14,388 bases of DNA from the NCBI GenBank assembly GCA_041497995.1, contig JBGQHM010000149.1:1-14388 (forward strand). The letters run 5' to 3'. Positions 6,339-13,823 of this stretch are shown here, piece after piece (within the stretch, counting starts at the first letter, position 1; the number at the start of each line of letters is the position of its first letter). This DNA is from DATKMS01 sp041497995 (GTDB lineage Bacteria; Desulfobacterota; Binatia; HRBIN30). A program made the position numbers and the translations under genes. The notes under the pieces are model-generated. The model did no database searches and was not told the origin of the DNA. It saw only the letters and a list, made by a program, of their open reading frames with translations.

Positions 6339-7589
6339 ATGAAGTTCACCTGGTTCAACTTGATGCCGTGGCCGGACTTGCCGGATGATTTCCGCGAGAA
6401 GAACCGGTCGGTGTGGGTCGACATTCCCAACACGCTGTACGACCCGCAGCGCGGGCATTTCGTCTACCACGAGTACATGGACCAGCTCGAGTACGCCGAC
6501 TCGTTGGGCTTCGATGGCATCGGTGTGAACGAGCATCACCAGAACGGCTACGGCTTGATGCCGTCGCCGAACATCATCGCCGCCGGTTTGGCGCGCCGCA
6601 CTTCGCGCGCTGCGATCTGCGTCATCGGCAACTCCATCGCGCTCTACAATCCGCCGATCCGCGTTGCCGAAGAGTTCGCCATGCTCGACGTGATCAGCGG
6701 TGGGCGGCTGGTCGCCGGCTTCCCGGTCGGCACGCCGATGGACACCAACTTCTGCTACGGCCAGATCCCAGCGCTGACGCGCGACAAGTACCGCGAGGCG
6801 CACGAGCTGATCATGCGCGCCTGGGCGGAGGACGAGCCGTTCGCCTTCGACGGCAAGTACACGCAGCTCCGTTATGTGAACTGCTGGCCGAAACCGGTGC
6901 AGAAGCCGCACCCGCCGATCTACATTCCGGGCGGCGGTTCCCTTGAAACCTGGGACTTCTGCCTCGACTACGACTACAACTACTCGTACCTCTCCTTCAC
7001 CGGCTACAAGCGTGGCAAGCAGCTCATGGACGGGTACTGGGAGCGCGTCGCGCAACGCGGCAAGGATGAGTCGCCATACCGTGGCGCCTTCGCGCAGATC
7101 ATCTGCGTCGGCGAGACCGACAAGGAAGCGGAGGAGCTGTACTCCGAGCACGTGCGCTACTTCTTCAATCGCTGCTTGCACGTCTACCCGGGCTTCGCCG
7201 ATCCGCCGGGGTACCGCACCATCAAGACGCTGAAAGCCGGCGTGGCGTCGCAGCTCACCGAGGACGCGATGGGAAAGTTCCCGACGCTCACGTGGAAGAA
7301 CCTCGTCGACGACCGCTACATCATCGCAGGCGGGCCGGACACCGTTCGCCAGCAGATGGAGGAGTTGATCAAGGGCCTGCACGTCGGCGTCGTGTTCTGC
7401 CTGCTCCACAACGGCAACATGCCTGACTGGAAGACGCGCCACTCGACGAAACTGTTTGCGGAGAAGGTCATGCCGCACTTGCGCAACATGTGGCCCGAGT
7501 GGAAGGACGACAACCGCTGGTGGTGTAAGCCGATGACCGACCGCGTGCACCCCGAGCTGTCGCTGCCGGCGAGGGAGCAGGCCCGATGA
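6339..7589 (+). CDS. LLM-class (luciferase-like) flavin-dependent monooxygenase
   Basis: A 416-residue cytosolic protein of the bacterial luciferase-like TIM-barrel superfamily. Family features are an early LEYADSLGFDGIGVNEHHQNG strand-helix-EHH region, the SPNIIAAGLARRTSR helix, the NPPIRVAEEFAMLDVISGGRL region near residue 110-130 that contacts flavin in relatives, and GGPDTVRQQ near the end. Members use reduced FMN (or F420) and O2 to oxidise organic substrates such as alkanes, sulfonates, chelators or terpenoids; this one cannot be assigned further. It has many Trp, Tyr and His residues in the C-terminal 60. GAGGAGG (6327-6333) lies 5 nt before ATG 6339, a strong site that fixes the start. 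The stop overlaps the hydrolase start (ATGA, 7586-7589), so the two products are probably made together and may act in sequence. Confidence 0.9.
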   Translation: MKFTWFNLMPWPDLPDDFREKNRSVWVDIPNTLYDPQRGHFVYHEYMDQLEYADSLGFDGIGVNEHHQNGYGLMPSPNIIAAGLARRTSRAAICVIGNSIALYNPPIRVAEEFAMLDVISGGRLVAGFPVGTPMDTNFCYGQIPALTRDKYREAHELIMRAWAEDEPFAFDGKYTQLRYVNCWPKPVQKPHPPIYIPGGGSLETWDFCLDYDYNYSYLSFTGYKRGKQLMDGYWERVAQRGKDESPYRGAFAQIICVGETDKEAEELYSEHVRYFFNRCLHVYPGFADPPGYRTIKTLKAGVASQLTEDAMGKFPTLTWKNLVDDRYIIAGGPDTVRQQMEELIKGLHVGVVFCLLHNGNMPDWKTRHSTKLFAEKVMPHLRNMWPEWKDDNRWWCKPMTDRVHPELSLPAREQAR

Positions 7590-8368
7590 ACAAGACGCTG
7601 ATCGAAACCGCACGCGGGGCGAAGATCCGCGTGCTCGAAGCAGGGAAGGGTGCACCCTTGCTGTTCCTGCACGGCGCCGGCGGCCTCTTCCCCGACAATC
7701 CTTTCCTCGATCAGTTGGCCCAGCGCTATCATGTCTTCGCGCCGGAGCTGCCCGGCTATGGCGAGTCGACCGGTGAGGAGTTGCTCGACGATATGCTCGA
7801 CTTCGCGCTGCACGGCTGGGATGTCGCGCACACGCTCGGCTTGAAGCAGCCGCATCTCGTCGGCCATTCGATGGGCGGCATGATCGCTGCGGAAATGGCC
7901 TGCATCGCACCGAACGATCTCTCCAAGCTCGTGCTGGTGAATGCCGCGGGACTGTGGATCCCGGAGCATCCGATCCCGGACCTGTTCGCCCTCTTGCCGT
8001 TCGAGTTCGCGCAACTTCTCTTCCATGATCCGGTCGCAGGCGCGGCGATGCTGACGGGTGGGCTCGACTTCAGTAACGTGGATGCGGTCGCCGAGTTCTA
8101 CATCGGCAACGCGCGCCGCATGGGTATGGCCGGCAAGATCCTGTTCCCGATTCCCAATCGCGGCGTGGCAAAGCGCCTGTATCGGCTGACGGCTCAGACC
8201 CTGGTGCTGTGGGGTCGCAGCGACGCACTGATTCCGCCGGTGTACGCGGAGCGCTGGAAGCAACTCATCCCCGGCGCGCGGCTGCAGCTCATCGACGCGG
8301 CCGGCCATATGCTGCCCTACGAGCAACCGGCGGCATTCAGCGCAGCCGTGGCGGAGTTCCTCGGCTGA
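7586..8368 (+). CDS. Alpha/beta hydrolase (MhpC-like)
   Basis: A 260-residue cytosolic alpha/beta-hydrolase with a full catalytic triad. Nucleophile S95 is in GHSMGG, the acid is D213 in WGRSDALIPP, and the base is H241 in GHMLP. The oxyanion-hole region is FLHGAGG near residue 28. The lid region (residues ~125-190) is hydrophobic and rich in Phe and Leu. The family includes meta-cleavage product C-C hydrolases, esterases, lactonases and epoxide hydrolases. Lying in translational coupling with a luciferase-like monooxygenase, it most plausibly hydrolyses the oxidation product or an ester/lactone derived from it; this is inference. There is no signal peptide. The next gene starts 26 nt downstream. 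Confidence 0.9.
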   Translation: MNKTLIETARGAKIRVLEAGKGAPLLFLHGAGGLFPDNPFLDQLAQRYHVFAPELPGYGESTGEELLDDMLDFALHGWDVAHTLGLKQPHLVGHSMGGMIAAEMACIAPNDLSKLVLVNAAGLWIPEHPIPDLFALLPFEFAQLLFHDPVAGAAMLTGGLDFSNVDAVAEFYIGNARRMGMAGKILFPIPNRGVAKRLYRLTAQTLVLWGRSDALIPPVYAERWKQLIPGARLQLIDAAGHMLPYEQPAAFSAAVAEFLG

Positions 8369-8394
8369 CGCGAGGGAGTAGCACGGTAACGCCG

Positions 8395-10176
8395 ATGCGC
8401 CCGTACCTGGCGCTGTTGCTCTTGGTGTGGTGCGTTGCGCCGGCGCACGCGACGATCTTTGTGCCGATGGCGGTGGAAGATCTGACGCGCAGTTCCTCGG
8501 CGATTGTGATCGGCAACGTCGGCGACCTCACCGGCGTCGAAGGGAACGGCAGAGTTTTCACTCTCGTTACCGTTGCGGTCGAGCAAGTTCTCAAAGGCGC
8601 GATCTCTGAATCGATCATTACTCTGAAAGAAGACGGCGGCGCGGTTGCGGGTCGCATCGAGATGGTCTTCGGGACCCCGAGCTTCCGGCCCGGCCAGCAT
8701 GTGGTGCTCTTCCTGACCACTCGCCCGGACGGCAGTCTGCGGACGAATCAGCTGGCGCAGGGGAAATTCGACATCGAGATCGACGCCACCGGTGCCGCGC
8801 GCGCCGCGCAGCATTTCGGGTCGGACGCCATCGTCGTCATCCCACCAGGCGGAACACCACCGAGCGGTCCTGTACCGTTCGACGAGTTGCTGAGCATCGT
8901 GCGCGCTGCCGTCGGCTCTAGTGCGGGCACGGCAACGAACCTGCCGTCGCTGACGCCACCGTTGGCAACGACACCCCACGAAGTCACGAGCGACTTCACG
9001 TTGCTCAATGGCGGCCGGTTCTTTGAAGCCGATCTCGGCACGCCGCTGAACTTCCTCATCGACGGCCGCGGCGACGCCATCCTCGGCCTGGACGCGTCGC
9101 GCCAAGCGGTGGACGACGCGTTGGCCGCGTGGAGCAATGTCGAGACTGCATCCATTGTCCTGGCGGATGGCGGCCTCACGAACGATCTCACTCTCCCGTG
9201 TAATGGGCCGCACAAAATACGCTTCAACGATCCGGAGGGCGACATTCCTCCCCCCTTTAATTGTCAGGGTACGTTGGGCGTCGGTGGGCTGTGTGTCGAT
9301 ACGACGGGGAGCAAGTTCTTCAACGGCATGACCTTTCAGCATGGAGTGCGCGCGGGGCTAACGCTTGCCGACGGGTGGCAGGGATGCTCCGTGTGGACCG
9401 CGTGCAACATCGCCGAGATCGCCACCCATGAGATCGGTCATGCCATCGGTCTCGGACATTCCTCGGAGCGGCAGTTTGAGACCGACCCGACGCTGCGCGA
9501 TGCCACGATGTTTTTCCTGGCGCATTTCGACGGCCGCTGCGCCAGCGTACGCAGTGACGACATCGAAGGTCTCAGCTTTCTCTACCCGACGGCGACGCCG
9601 CCGACGATCACCACGCAGAATCCGCTGCCGAGCGGCCTGGTGTTCCAGACGTACAGCGTCACCTTCGCCGCCATCGGCGGCACCGCGCCGTACACGTGGG
9701 ATCTCGTCGGCGGCGGGTTTCCTGGCCTGAAGATGAGCGCGGATGGCGTCCTCAGTGGCAGCCCTGCAGCGATTGGCCCCGGGTCGTTGCGCATCATGGC
9801 AAGCGACAGCAAGGGCGATAGTCACGCCGAGCAGTTCGACATCAACGTCGCCCTTGCTACAGCGACCCCTTCGCCATCACGTACGCCGACACCATCGAGT
9901 TCGCCTACGCCGTCAAGCACGCCGACACCCTCGACGACGCCCACGGGGGTGGCTACGGCAACACCGTCAGTAACACTCACGCCGTCGGTCTGCATCGGTG
10001 ACTGCAACGCCGATGGGACCGTGACCGTCGATGAGCTGATCAAAGGCGTGAACATTGCGCTCGGCACGCTGCCGCCCAGCGACTGCGTGGCGCTTGATGC
10101 CAACGGTGACGGCGCCGTCACCGTTGACGAGTTGGTGAAAGCCGTCAGCGCGGCGCTGAACGGCTGCGATGGCTGA
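8395..10176 (+). CDS. Secreted matrixin-type zinc metalloprotease with Ig-like and dockerin-like domains
   Basis: A 593-residue exported protein. A signal peptide (MRPYLALLLLVWC, cleavage near AHA at ~20) leads a ~175-residue N-terminal beta domain seen in other bacterial matrixin proteins (SSSAIVIGNVGDL, LAQGKFDIE). The catalytic domain carries the zinc site HEIGHAIGLGH (H345, E346, H349, H355) and a likely Met-turn at M372. Residues ~403-486 form a putative Ig (He_PIG-like) domain, with PLPSGLVFQ and GTAPYTWDL. A Pro/Thr/Ser linker follows, about 487-532. The end is a two-loop calcium module bounded by Cys533 and Cys591: loops D536-E547 (DCNADG) and D568-E579 (DANGDG). It likely cleaves proteins outside the cell; the calcium module may tether or stabilise it. 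ATG 8395 starts the signal peptide; GAGGGAG (8372-8378) is 16 nt upstream, longer than usual. Confidence 0.88.
   Translation: MRPYLALLLLVWCVAPAHATIFVPMAVEDLTRSSSAIVIGNVGDLTGVEGNGRVFTLVTVAVEQVLKGAISESIITLKEDGGAVAGRIEMVFGTPSFRPGQHVVLFLTTRPDGSLRTNQLAQGKFDIEIDATGAARAAQHFGSDAIVVIPPGGTPPSGPVPFDELLSIVRAAVGSSAGTATNLPSLTPPLATTPHEVTSDFTLLNGGRFFEADLGTPLNFLIDGRGDAILGLDASRQAVDDALAAWSNVETASIVLADGGLTNDLTLPCNGPHKIRFNDPEGDIPPPFNCQGTLGVGGLCVDTTGSKFFNGMTFQHGVRAGLTLADGWQGCSVWTACNIAEIATHEIGHAIGLGHSSERQFETDPTLRDATMFFLAHFDGRCASVRSDDIEGLSFLYPTATPPTITTQNPLPSGLVFQTYSVTFAAIGGTAPYTWDLVGGGFPGLKMSADGVLSGSPAAIGPGSLRIMASDSKGDSHAEQFDINVALATATPSPSRTPTPSSSPTPSSTPTPSTTPTGVATATPSVTLTPSVCIGDCNADGTVTVDELIKGVNIALGTLPPSDCVALDANGDGAVTVDELVKAVSAALNGCDG
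9991..10167 (+). other. Dockerin-like paired calcium-loop module
   Basis: Codons 533-591 of the metalloprotease encode two EF-hand-like loops about 32 residues apart, each D-x-N-x-D-G-x-V-T-V-D-E, followed by helices (LIKGVNIALG and LVKAVSAAL). Cysteines at both ends (C533, C537, C564, C591) could tie the module together. Dockerin type I repeats have the same loop order, but no cohesin is visible in the window. Confidence 0.7.
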
Positions 10177-10196
10177 CGGTAGGTGAGACGGGCTGG

Positions 10197-10267
10197 GCTT
10201 CGGACCTCAGGCTTCAGGCCTCGGCTGCGGAGCGAGTCTCCTGAAGCCCGAAGCCTGAGGTCCGAAG
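10197..10267. repeat. Intergenic heptad inverted repeat, element 2
   Basis: The left arm is four 7-nt units NNNTC(A/G)G at 10197, 10204, 10211 and 10218. The right arm is CTGANNN/CCGANNN units at 10241, 10248, 10255 and 10262. The outer 18 bases, 10198-10215, pair perfectly with 10250-10267. It starts 20 nt after the metalloprotease stop and lies between convergent genes, so it may end transcription from both sides, though no T-tract is present. The unit design is the same as in element 1 at 6171. Confidence 0.75.
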
Positions 10268-10338
10268 TCCACTCTACGTCGACGACACGACGCAGTGCGT
10301 TCAATCCCTACGGCGCGAGGACATCGCTAAGTAGTTGC

Positions 10339-11547
10339 TCATCGCCCGGTCACGCGCCAGGCCAGAGCGAAGCTGGCGACAAGCATCAATGCTGCCACGA
10401 AGAAGGGCGCGCCTGGCAGCTGCCACTCGTGATGGCCACCAATGGCGACCGCGAAGCTACCCGTGAACAGGCTTGGGCCGATCATGAAGGCGACGCCCTG
10501 TAGGCCGGAGAGCGCGCCTTGCAGGCGACCCTGTTCGGACGGCGCGACGTGCCGCGTCATCAATGCCTGGGCCGCCGGTCCAGCGAGACCCCACAGCGAT
10601 ACCAGCGGAATCGCGGCACAGAACACCATGCCGACGGGAGCGAGCCCGTAGAGCGTAAAGCCCGCGACACCAAAGAGCAGACCCACCAACAAACTGCTGC
10701 GCTCGCCCAAGCGCGCGACGGCCGTGCGCACCAGCCCACCACCGACTACGGCGCTGAACAGGCCGACTAAGGCCAAGGTCAGCCCAACGGTGCGTGCATC
10801 CCAGTGGTAGCGGTAGTCGGTATACAGAACCCACATGGTCGGTTGGACCTCGTGCGCGATGGCCGAGAGGAACACCACGCCGGCGATCCCAAAGACCTGC
10901 GCATGCTGGCGCAGCAACAGCAATGCGCCCACCGGGTTGGCGCGCTGCCACTGAAAGCCGGCGCGGCGCCCCGGGGGCAGAGACTCGGGCAGGATGAACA
11001 GGCCGTACGCCGCGTTTGTCAAACTCATCGCCGCGGCGATCCAGAACGGTAAGCGCGGATCCACGCTGCCGGCAAGCCCGCCGACCGCCGGGCCTACCAC
11101 AAAGCCCAGACCGAACGCCGCACTGAGCATCCCGAAGCCTGCCGCCCGCTTGTCCGCCGGCGTCACGTCGGCGATGTACGCGCTGGCGGTGCTGAATGTC
11201 GCGGCGCAGATGCCGGAGATGATGCGGCCGACGAGCAACCACCCAACCGACGGCGCCAGCGCCATGATGATGTAGTCCAGACCGAGGCCGACGTTGGAGA
11301 TGAGGATCACGCGGCGGCGGCCGAAACGGTCGGACAGCGCGCCCAGCAGCGGCGAGAACAGAAACTGCATCGCCGCGAACGCTGTGCTGAATACACCGAA
11401 AATCGTTGCTGCGCTGACGGCGTCGCCACCCTCGAACTCCAGTACCAACTTGGGCAGCACGGGCACGATGATGCCCAGCGCCAGCATGTCGAGGACGACG
11501 GTGACGAAGATGAAGGCCAGCGCAGCCTTGCGCAGCGGCGCCGTCAT
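10339..11547 (-). CDS. TetA-like MFS drug/proton antiporter
   Basis: A 402-residue integral membrane transporter, expected 12 helices. It matches the tetracycline-exporter branch of DHA1 along its length: VLDMLALGIIVPVLPKL in helix 1, motif A GALSDRFGRRRVIL in loop 2-3, DVTPADKRAAGFGMLSAAFG then VGPAVGG around helix 5, VQPTMWVLYTDYRYHWD at the start of the second half, and a late RHVAPSEQGRLQGALSG. The family exports hydrophobic drugs or metabolites by proton antiport; the substrate here is unknown. I start at ATG 11547, with GGGGAA at 11552-11557, because this places helix 1 as in TetA. A GTG at 11574 would add nine polar residues without a ribosome site. TATCAT (minus strand of 11577-11582) could be a -10 and would also favour the shorter start. 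No TetR-type regulator is adjacent. Confidence 0.9.
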   Translation of the reverse strand: MTAPLRKAALAFIFVTVVLDMLALGIIVPVLPKLVLEFEGGDAVSAATIFGVFSTAFAAMQFLFSPLLGALSDRFGRRRVILISNVGLGLDYIIMALAPSVGWLLVGRIISGICAATFSTASAYIADVTPADKRAAGFGMLSAAFGLGFVVGPAVGGLAGSVDPRLPFWIAAAMSLTNAAYGLFILPESLPPGRRAGFQWQRANPVGALLLLRQHAQVFGIAGVVFLSAIAHEVQPTMWVLYTDYRYHWDARTVGLTLALVGLFSAVVGGGLVRTAVARLGERSSLLVGLLFGVAGFTLYGLAPVGMVFCAAIPLVSLWGLAGPAAQALMTRHVAPSEQGRLQGALSGLQGVAFMIGPSLFTGSFAVAIGGHHEWQLPGAPFFVAALMLVASFALAWRVTGR

Positions 11548-11666
11548 GAAATTCCCCGAGGTTTCATCGTCCACGCATGATAACCGACGAATGCGGGAAT
11601 GGGTTACGAAGAAACGCGGACCTGAGCGCGCGGCGTCGTGGTGACAAGGCTATCCACCTGGCGACG

Positions 11667-11813
11667 CTACCGCCCGAGTTCGATCGGCCCACGTACCGGT
11701 GAGATCGATTCCTTGACCTCCTCGCCGCGTGTGGTGCGCGTGGTGAGATCGACGATGAGCACACTACCGTGCGTGCCGAAACGAGCGGTCGAAGCAGGGA
11801 GCGACTCGGCCAT
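11667..11813 (-). pseudogene. Possible remnant of an aldehyde:ferredoxin oxidoreductase N-terminus
   Basis: A 48-codon frame that starts with ATG 11813 and has AGAGG 7 nt upstream. Its segment GTHGSVLIVDLTTRTTRGEEV resembles the first beta-strand region of aldehyde:ferredoxin oxidoreductases (G-x-V-L-x-V-D-L-T-T, then a charged stretch). In intact proteins a Gly-rich GGRGL segment follows soon after; here the frame instead runs into an unrelated end and a stop. No other frame between 11575 and 11936 shows the rest of that enzyme. So this is either a decayed 5' fragment left by a deletion, or a small unrelated ORF. The likeness is my recognition of a short segment, not an alignment. Confidence 0.35.
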
Positions 11814-11936
11814 GGGGAAACCTCTGCGAAGGATTTCCGGCCTTATACCGCGAGGGCATTCCAGGGTAAATGGAGGTGCAGACTTTGGCCGTTCGGCGCC
11901 GCATGGCGCTCTTCTCCGGTGCAAGCGTGGCTTGGG

Positions 11937-12989
11937 CTATGCGGGCGCTCCCTCGATCACGCTCACCTGAGCGAGAGTGGAAACGACCTTCGTCAGCTTG
12001 AAGCCGGCGGCGTTGTAGAGCGACCGAAATTCAGCTTCCGACCGCTGCCGTCCGCCGGTGCAGACCAACATGTTGACGTCGTTTGCCGCGGCTCCGCGGC
12101 TTGAGGCGGAGTGGTCGATGCGTGGGGGATAGACGCCTTCGACGAGCAACAGCTTGTTGTTCGCACCCATCGCACGATGACAGTTCTTGAGAATCGTGAC
12201 GGCGCGTTCGTCGTTCCAATCGTGGATGACGTGCTTGATGAGGTACGCATCGCCGCCGCTAGGGACCGTCTCGAAGAAGTTTCCGCCGAACGCTTCGCAG
12301 CGCGACCCCAACCCCGCCACAGCAATCTTCTCCTTGGCGCTGTCGGCGACGTGCGGCATGTCGAAGACAATGCCGCGCAGGTTCGGGTTCGCTTTCAGAA
12401 TGCCGATGAGCAGCGCGCCGTTGCCGCCGCCGACATCCACGACCGTGCCGAATGTCGAAAAATCATACGCTGCCGCGACTGCGCTTGCAGTCTGCGGCGC
12501 GAATGTTGCCATCGCGTCGTTGAAGACCTTCACTTGCTCTGGATTCTGCGCCATGTGCGAGAACGCATCCGCGTCTGGGGACGTGCGACGAAACGCCGGC
12601 TCGCCGGTGCGCACGCAGTACTCGAGATCTTTCCACGAGTCTTGAATCCCGATGCCGGCGAACAGCATGACCGCGGCGCGCATCGAACCGGGTACACCAG
12701 TGCGGAGAAATTCCCCGAGCGAGGTCAGCGCGAAGTTGCCGTTCTCCTGCTCCGCGAACACTCCTACGCTGGCCAGGAAGCGCATCACGCGGTTGAGTGA
12801 CGGCGCGTGAGTCTGCGTGGCATCGGCAAGCTCGTTGCAATTCCTCGGACCATCCCGGAGCAGGTCGGCGACCCCCAACTTCGCAGCGAGGTGCAGCGCG
12901 CGTGAGAGGTAGTGGCCGATCGACAACTGGTAGAGCACTAAGGGCGGCGGCAAAGTGGATAGCGGTGCGGCTTTCTCGTCCATTGTCAT
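11937..12989 (-). CDS. Class I SAM-dependent O-methyltransferase (acetylserotonin/COMT-like)
   Basis: A 350-residue cytosolic methyltransferase with the two-domain layout of plant-type and polyketide O-methyltransferases. The N-terminal winged-helix dimerisation domain (residues ~15-100) includes LHLAAKLGVADLL, PSLNRVMRFLASVGVF and LTSLGEFLRTG. The Rossmann domain has the SAM motif VVDVGGGNG (183-191) and the catalytic base H256 in IHDWND, in the position of the COMT His. It transfers methyl from S-adenosylmethionine to a hydroxyl of a phenolic, quinone or polyketide-like small molecule; the substrate is unknown. Start ATG 12989 is chosen because GGGAGGGAGA lies 5 nt upstream; a GTG at 13013 would bury that site inside the gene. 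It is on the same strand as the MFS gene ~390 nt away, and divergent from the DUF1579 gene. Confidence 0.9.
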   Translation of the reverse strand: MTMDEKAAPLSTLPPPLVLYQLSIGHYLSRALHLAAKLGVADLLRDGPRNCNELADATQTHAPSLNRVMRFLASVGVFAEQENGNFALTSLGEFLRTGVPGSMRAAVMLFAGIGIQDSWKDLEYCVRTGEPAFRRTSPDADAFSHMAQNPEQVKVFNDAMATFAPQTASAVAAAYDFSTFGTVVDVGGGNGALLIGILKANPNLRGIVFDMPHVADSAKEKIAVAGLGSRCEAFGGNFFETVPSGGDAYLIKHVIHDWNDERAVTILKNCHRAMGANNKLLLVEGVYPPRIDHSASSRGAAANDVNMLVCTGGRQRSEAEFRSLYNAAGFKLTKVVSTLAQVSVIEGAPA

Positions 12990-12994
12990 GACAG

Positions 12995-13004
12995 TCTCCC
13001 TCCC
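12995..13004 (-). promoter_or_regulatory. Ribosome binding site fixing the methyltransferase start
   Basis: On the minus strand this reads GGGAGGGAGA, 5 nt before ATG 12989, which decides that start over GTG 13013. The identical ten bases occur on the plus strand before the divergent DUF1579 gene. Confidence 0.7.
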
Positions 13005-13072
13005 GACGGCCACGCGTCAGCACGCACTACTTTTGCACGGGCGTCGCGCTGTACCATTCATTGCCGGTTCTC

Positions 13073-13082
13073 ACTATATAAC
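13073..13082. promoter_or_regulatory. AT-rich TATATAA patch in the divergent intergenic region
   Basis: ACTATATAAC is the only clearly AT-rich run in the ~220-nt divergent gap. It offers a -10-like hexamer to either side: TATAAC on plus and TATAGT on minus. I found no convincing -35 at 16-18 nt on either strand, so this is only a candidate for the promoters of the methyltransferase or the DUF1579 gene. Nothing else was recognised in this gap. Confidence 0.25.
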
Positions 13083-13199
13083 TGCGGCGACGACCCAAAG
13101 GTTACGGTACGAGGTTGGTGCATGCGGTCACAACCTCTCGCGCCTCAGGATGAAGTGGATTCGCGACGGGGGGACCGGGACATGTGGGTAGCCAGTGAT

Positions 13200-13209
13200 G
13201 GGAGGGAGA
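13200..13209 (+). promoter_or_regulatory. Ribosome binding site deciding the DUF1579 start
   Basis: GGGAGGGAGA directly precedes ATG 13210. The GGAGG core (13201-13205) is 4 nt from it, short but usable. It lies inside the coding region if ATG 13198 or GTG 13195 is used, so it favours 13210. Confidence 0.5.
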
Positions 13210-13743
13210 ATGAACGGTGCCGCGCAACGCTTCTGCCTTCTGGTTCTCGCCGGCTTGATCGTGAGCCAGGCGAGAGCAGAACCCGGAGATTGGCCACCCG
13301 AAGCGCGCCCAGCCCTCGGCCGATTCGTTGGTGAGTGGGACACGCACACGTCGATCCGCAACGAAGGTCCGCCGGTTCGCGAGTTCCAGACGGAGGGACG
13401 CGCCGTCTGCCGCAAGACGCTCGAAGGCGGGTACTTCGAGTTCCGCACCTCGAGCGTCCCACCCGGGCAGGCCGATTTGCAGGTCATGACCTACGATGTG
13501 AAGACAGGCCGGTACCAACAGTGGGTGTTCGACTCCGACGGCTACCATCACGAAGCCGAAGGACGTTGGGACCCGGCCACATCAACGCTCACCTGGGAGG
13601 GACACGCCGAGGGCAACACCTTCGTGATCGAGGATCACTGGACTGCGCCCAATCGGCTGGAGTGGACCATGAAGCGCACCGCGGCGGATGGGCGACAACT
13701 GCAGAGCATCAAGGGAGTGCTCACGCGTTCAAAGGCGCGCTGA
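13210..13743 (+). CDS. Secreted DUF1579-family protein
   Basis: A 177-residue protein with a signal peptide (AAQRFCLLVLAGLIVSQARA, likely cut near residue 23). The mature part resembles DUF1579: LGRFVGEWDTHTSI near the start, then alternating strands with YFEFRT, LQVMTYDVKTGRYQQWVFDSDG, EGRWDPATSTLTWEG and LEWTMKRTAADG. DUF1579 proteins are predicted beta-barrel-like proteins, often exported, with no settled function; a lipocalin-like ligand-binding role is sometimes suggested. Only one Cys remains after the predicted cut. Start options are GTG 13195, ATG 13198 and ATG 13210; I use 13210 because of the purine-rich site just before it. It is transcribed away from the methyltransferase. Confidence 0.8.
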   Translation: MNGAAQRFCLLVLAGLIVSQARAEPGDWPPEARPALGRFVGEWDTHTSIRNEGPPVREFQTEGRAVCRKTLEGGYFEFRTSSVPPGQADLQVMTYDVKTGRYQQWVFDSDGYHHEAEGRWDPATSTLTWEGHAEGNTFVIEDHWTAPNRLEWTMKRTAADGRQLQSIKGVLTRSKAR

Positions 13744-13756
13744 CCGGTGGTATATT
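13728..13756 (+). promoter_or_regulatory. Putative sigma70 promoter for the glycosyltransferase-like gene
   Basis: TTCAAA (13728-13733, 4 of 6 to consensus) is separated by exactly 17 nt from TATATT (13751-13756, 5 of 6). It overlaps the end of the DUF1579 gene and would start RNA near 13763, about 60 nt before the next start codon. Confidence 0.4.
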
Positions 13757-13823
13757 CGATGTCCGCGAACCACCAATGCGCCCGCGGCTGCAATATGGGT
13801 GCTGCCGTTTCTTAGGAGGCATG

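Noticed and set aside
6240..7910. 556-codon minus-strand frame
   Set aside because: Antisense to the luciferase-like gene and its neighbour. The product is Arg/Val-rich with no domain signs; long antisense frames are usual in GC-rich DNA.
8317..9342. 341-codon minus-strand frame
   Set aside because: Antisense to the metalloprotease; no recognisable motif.
11575..11936. Full extra gene between the MFS and methyltransferase genes
   Set aside because: Short frames only; apart from the oxidoreductase-like stump and a -10-like TATCAT, nothing was recognised here.
13746..13774. GGTGGT/ACCACC inverted repeat before the glycosyltransferase-like gene
   Set aside because: Only six pairs with a 17-nt loop and no T-tract; it can arise by chance.
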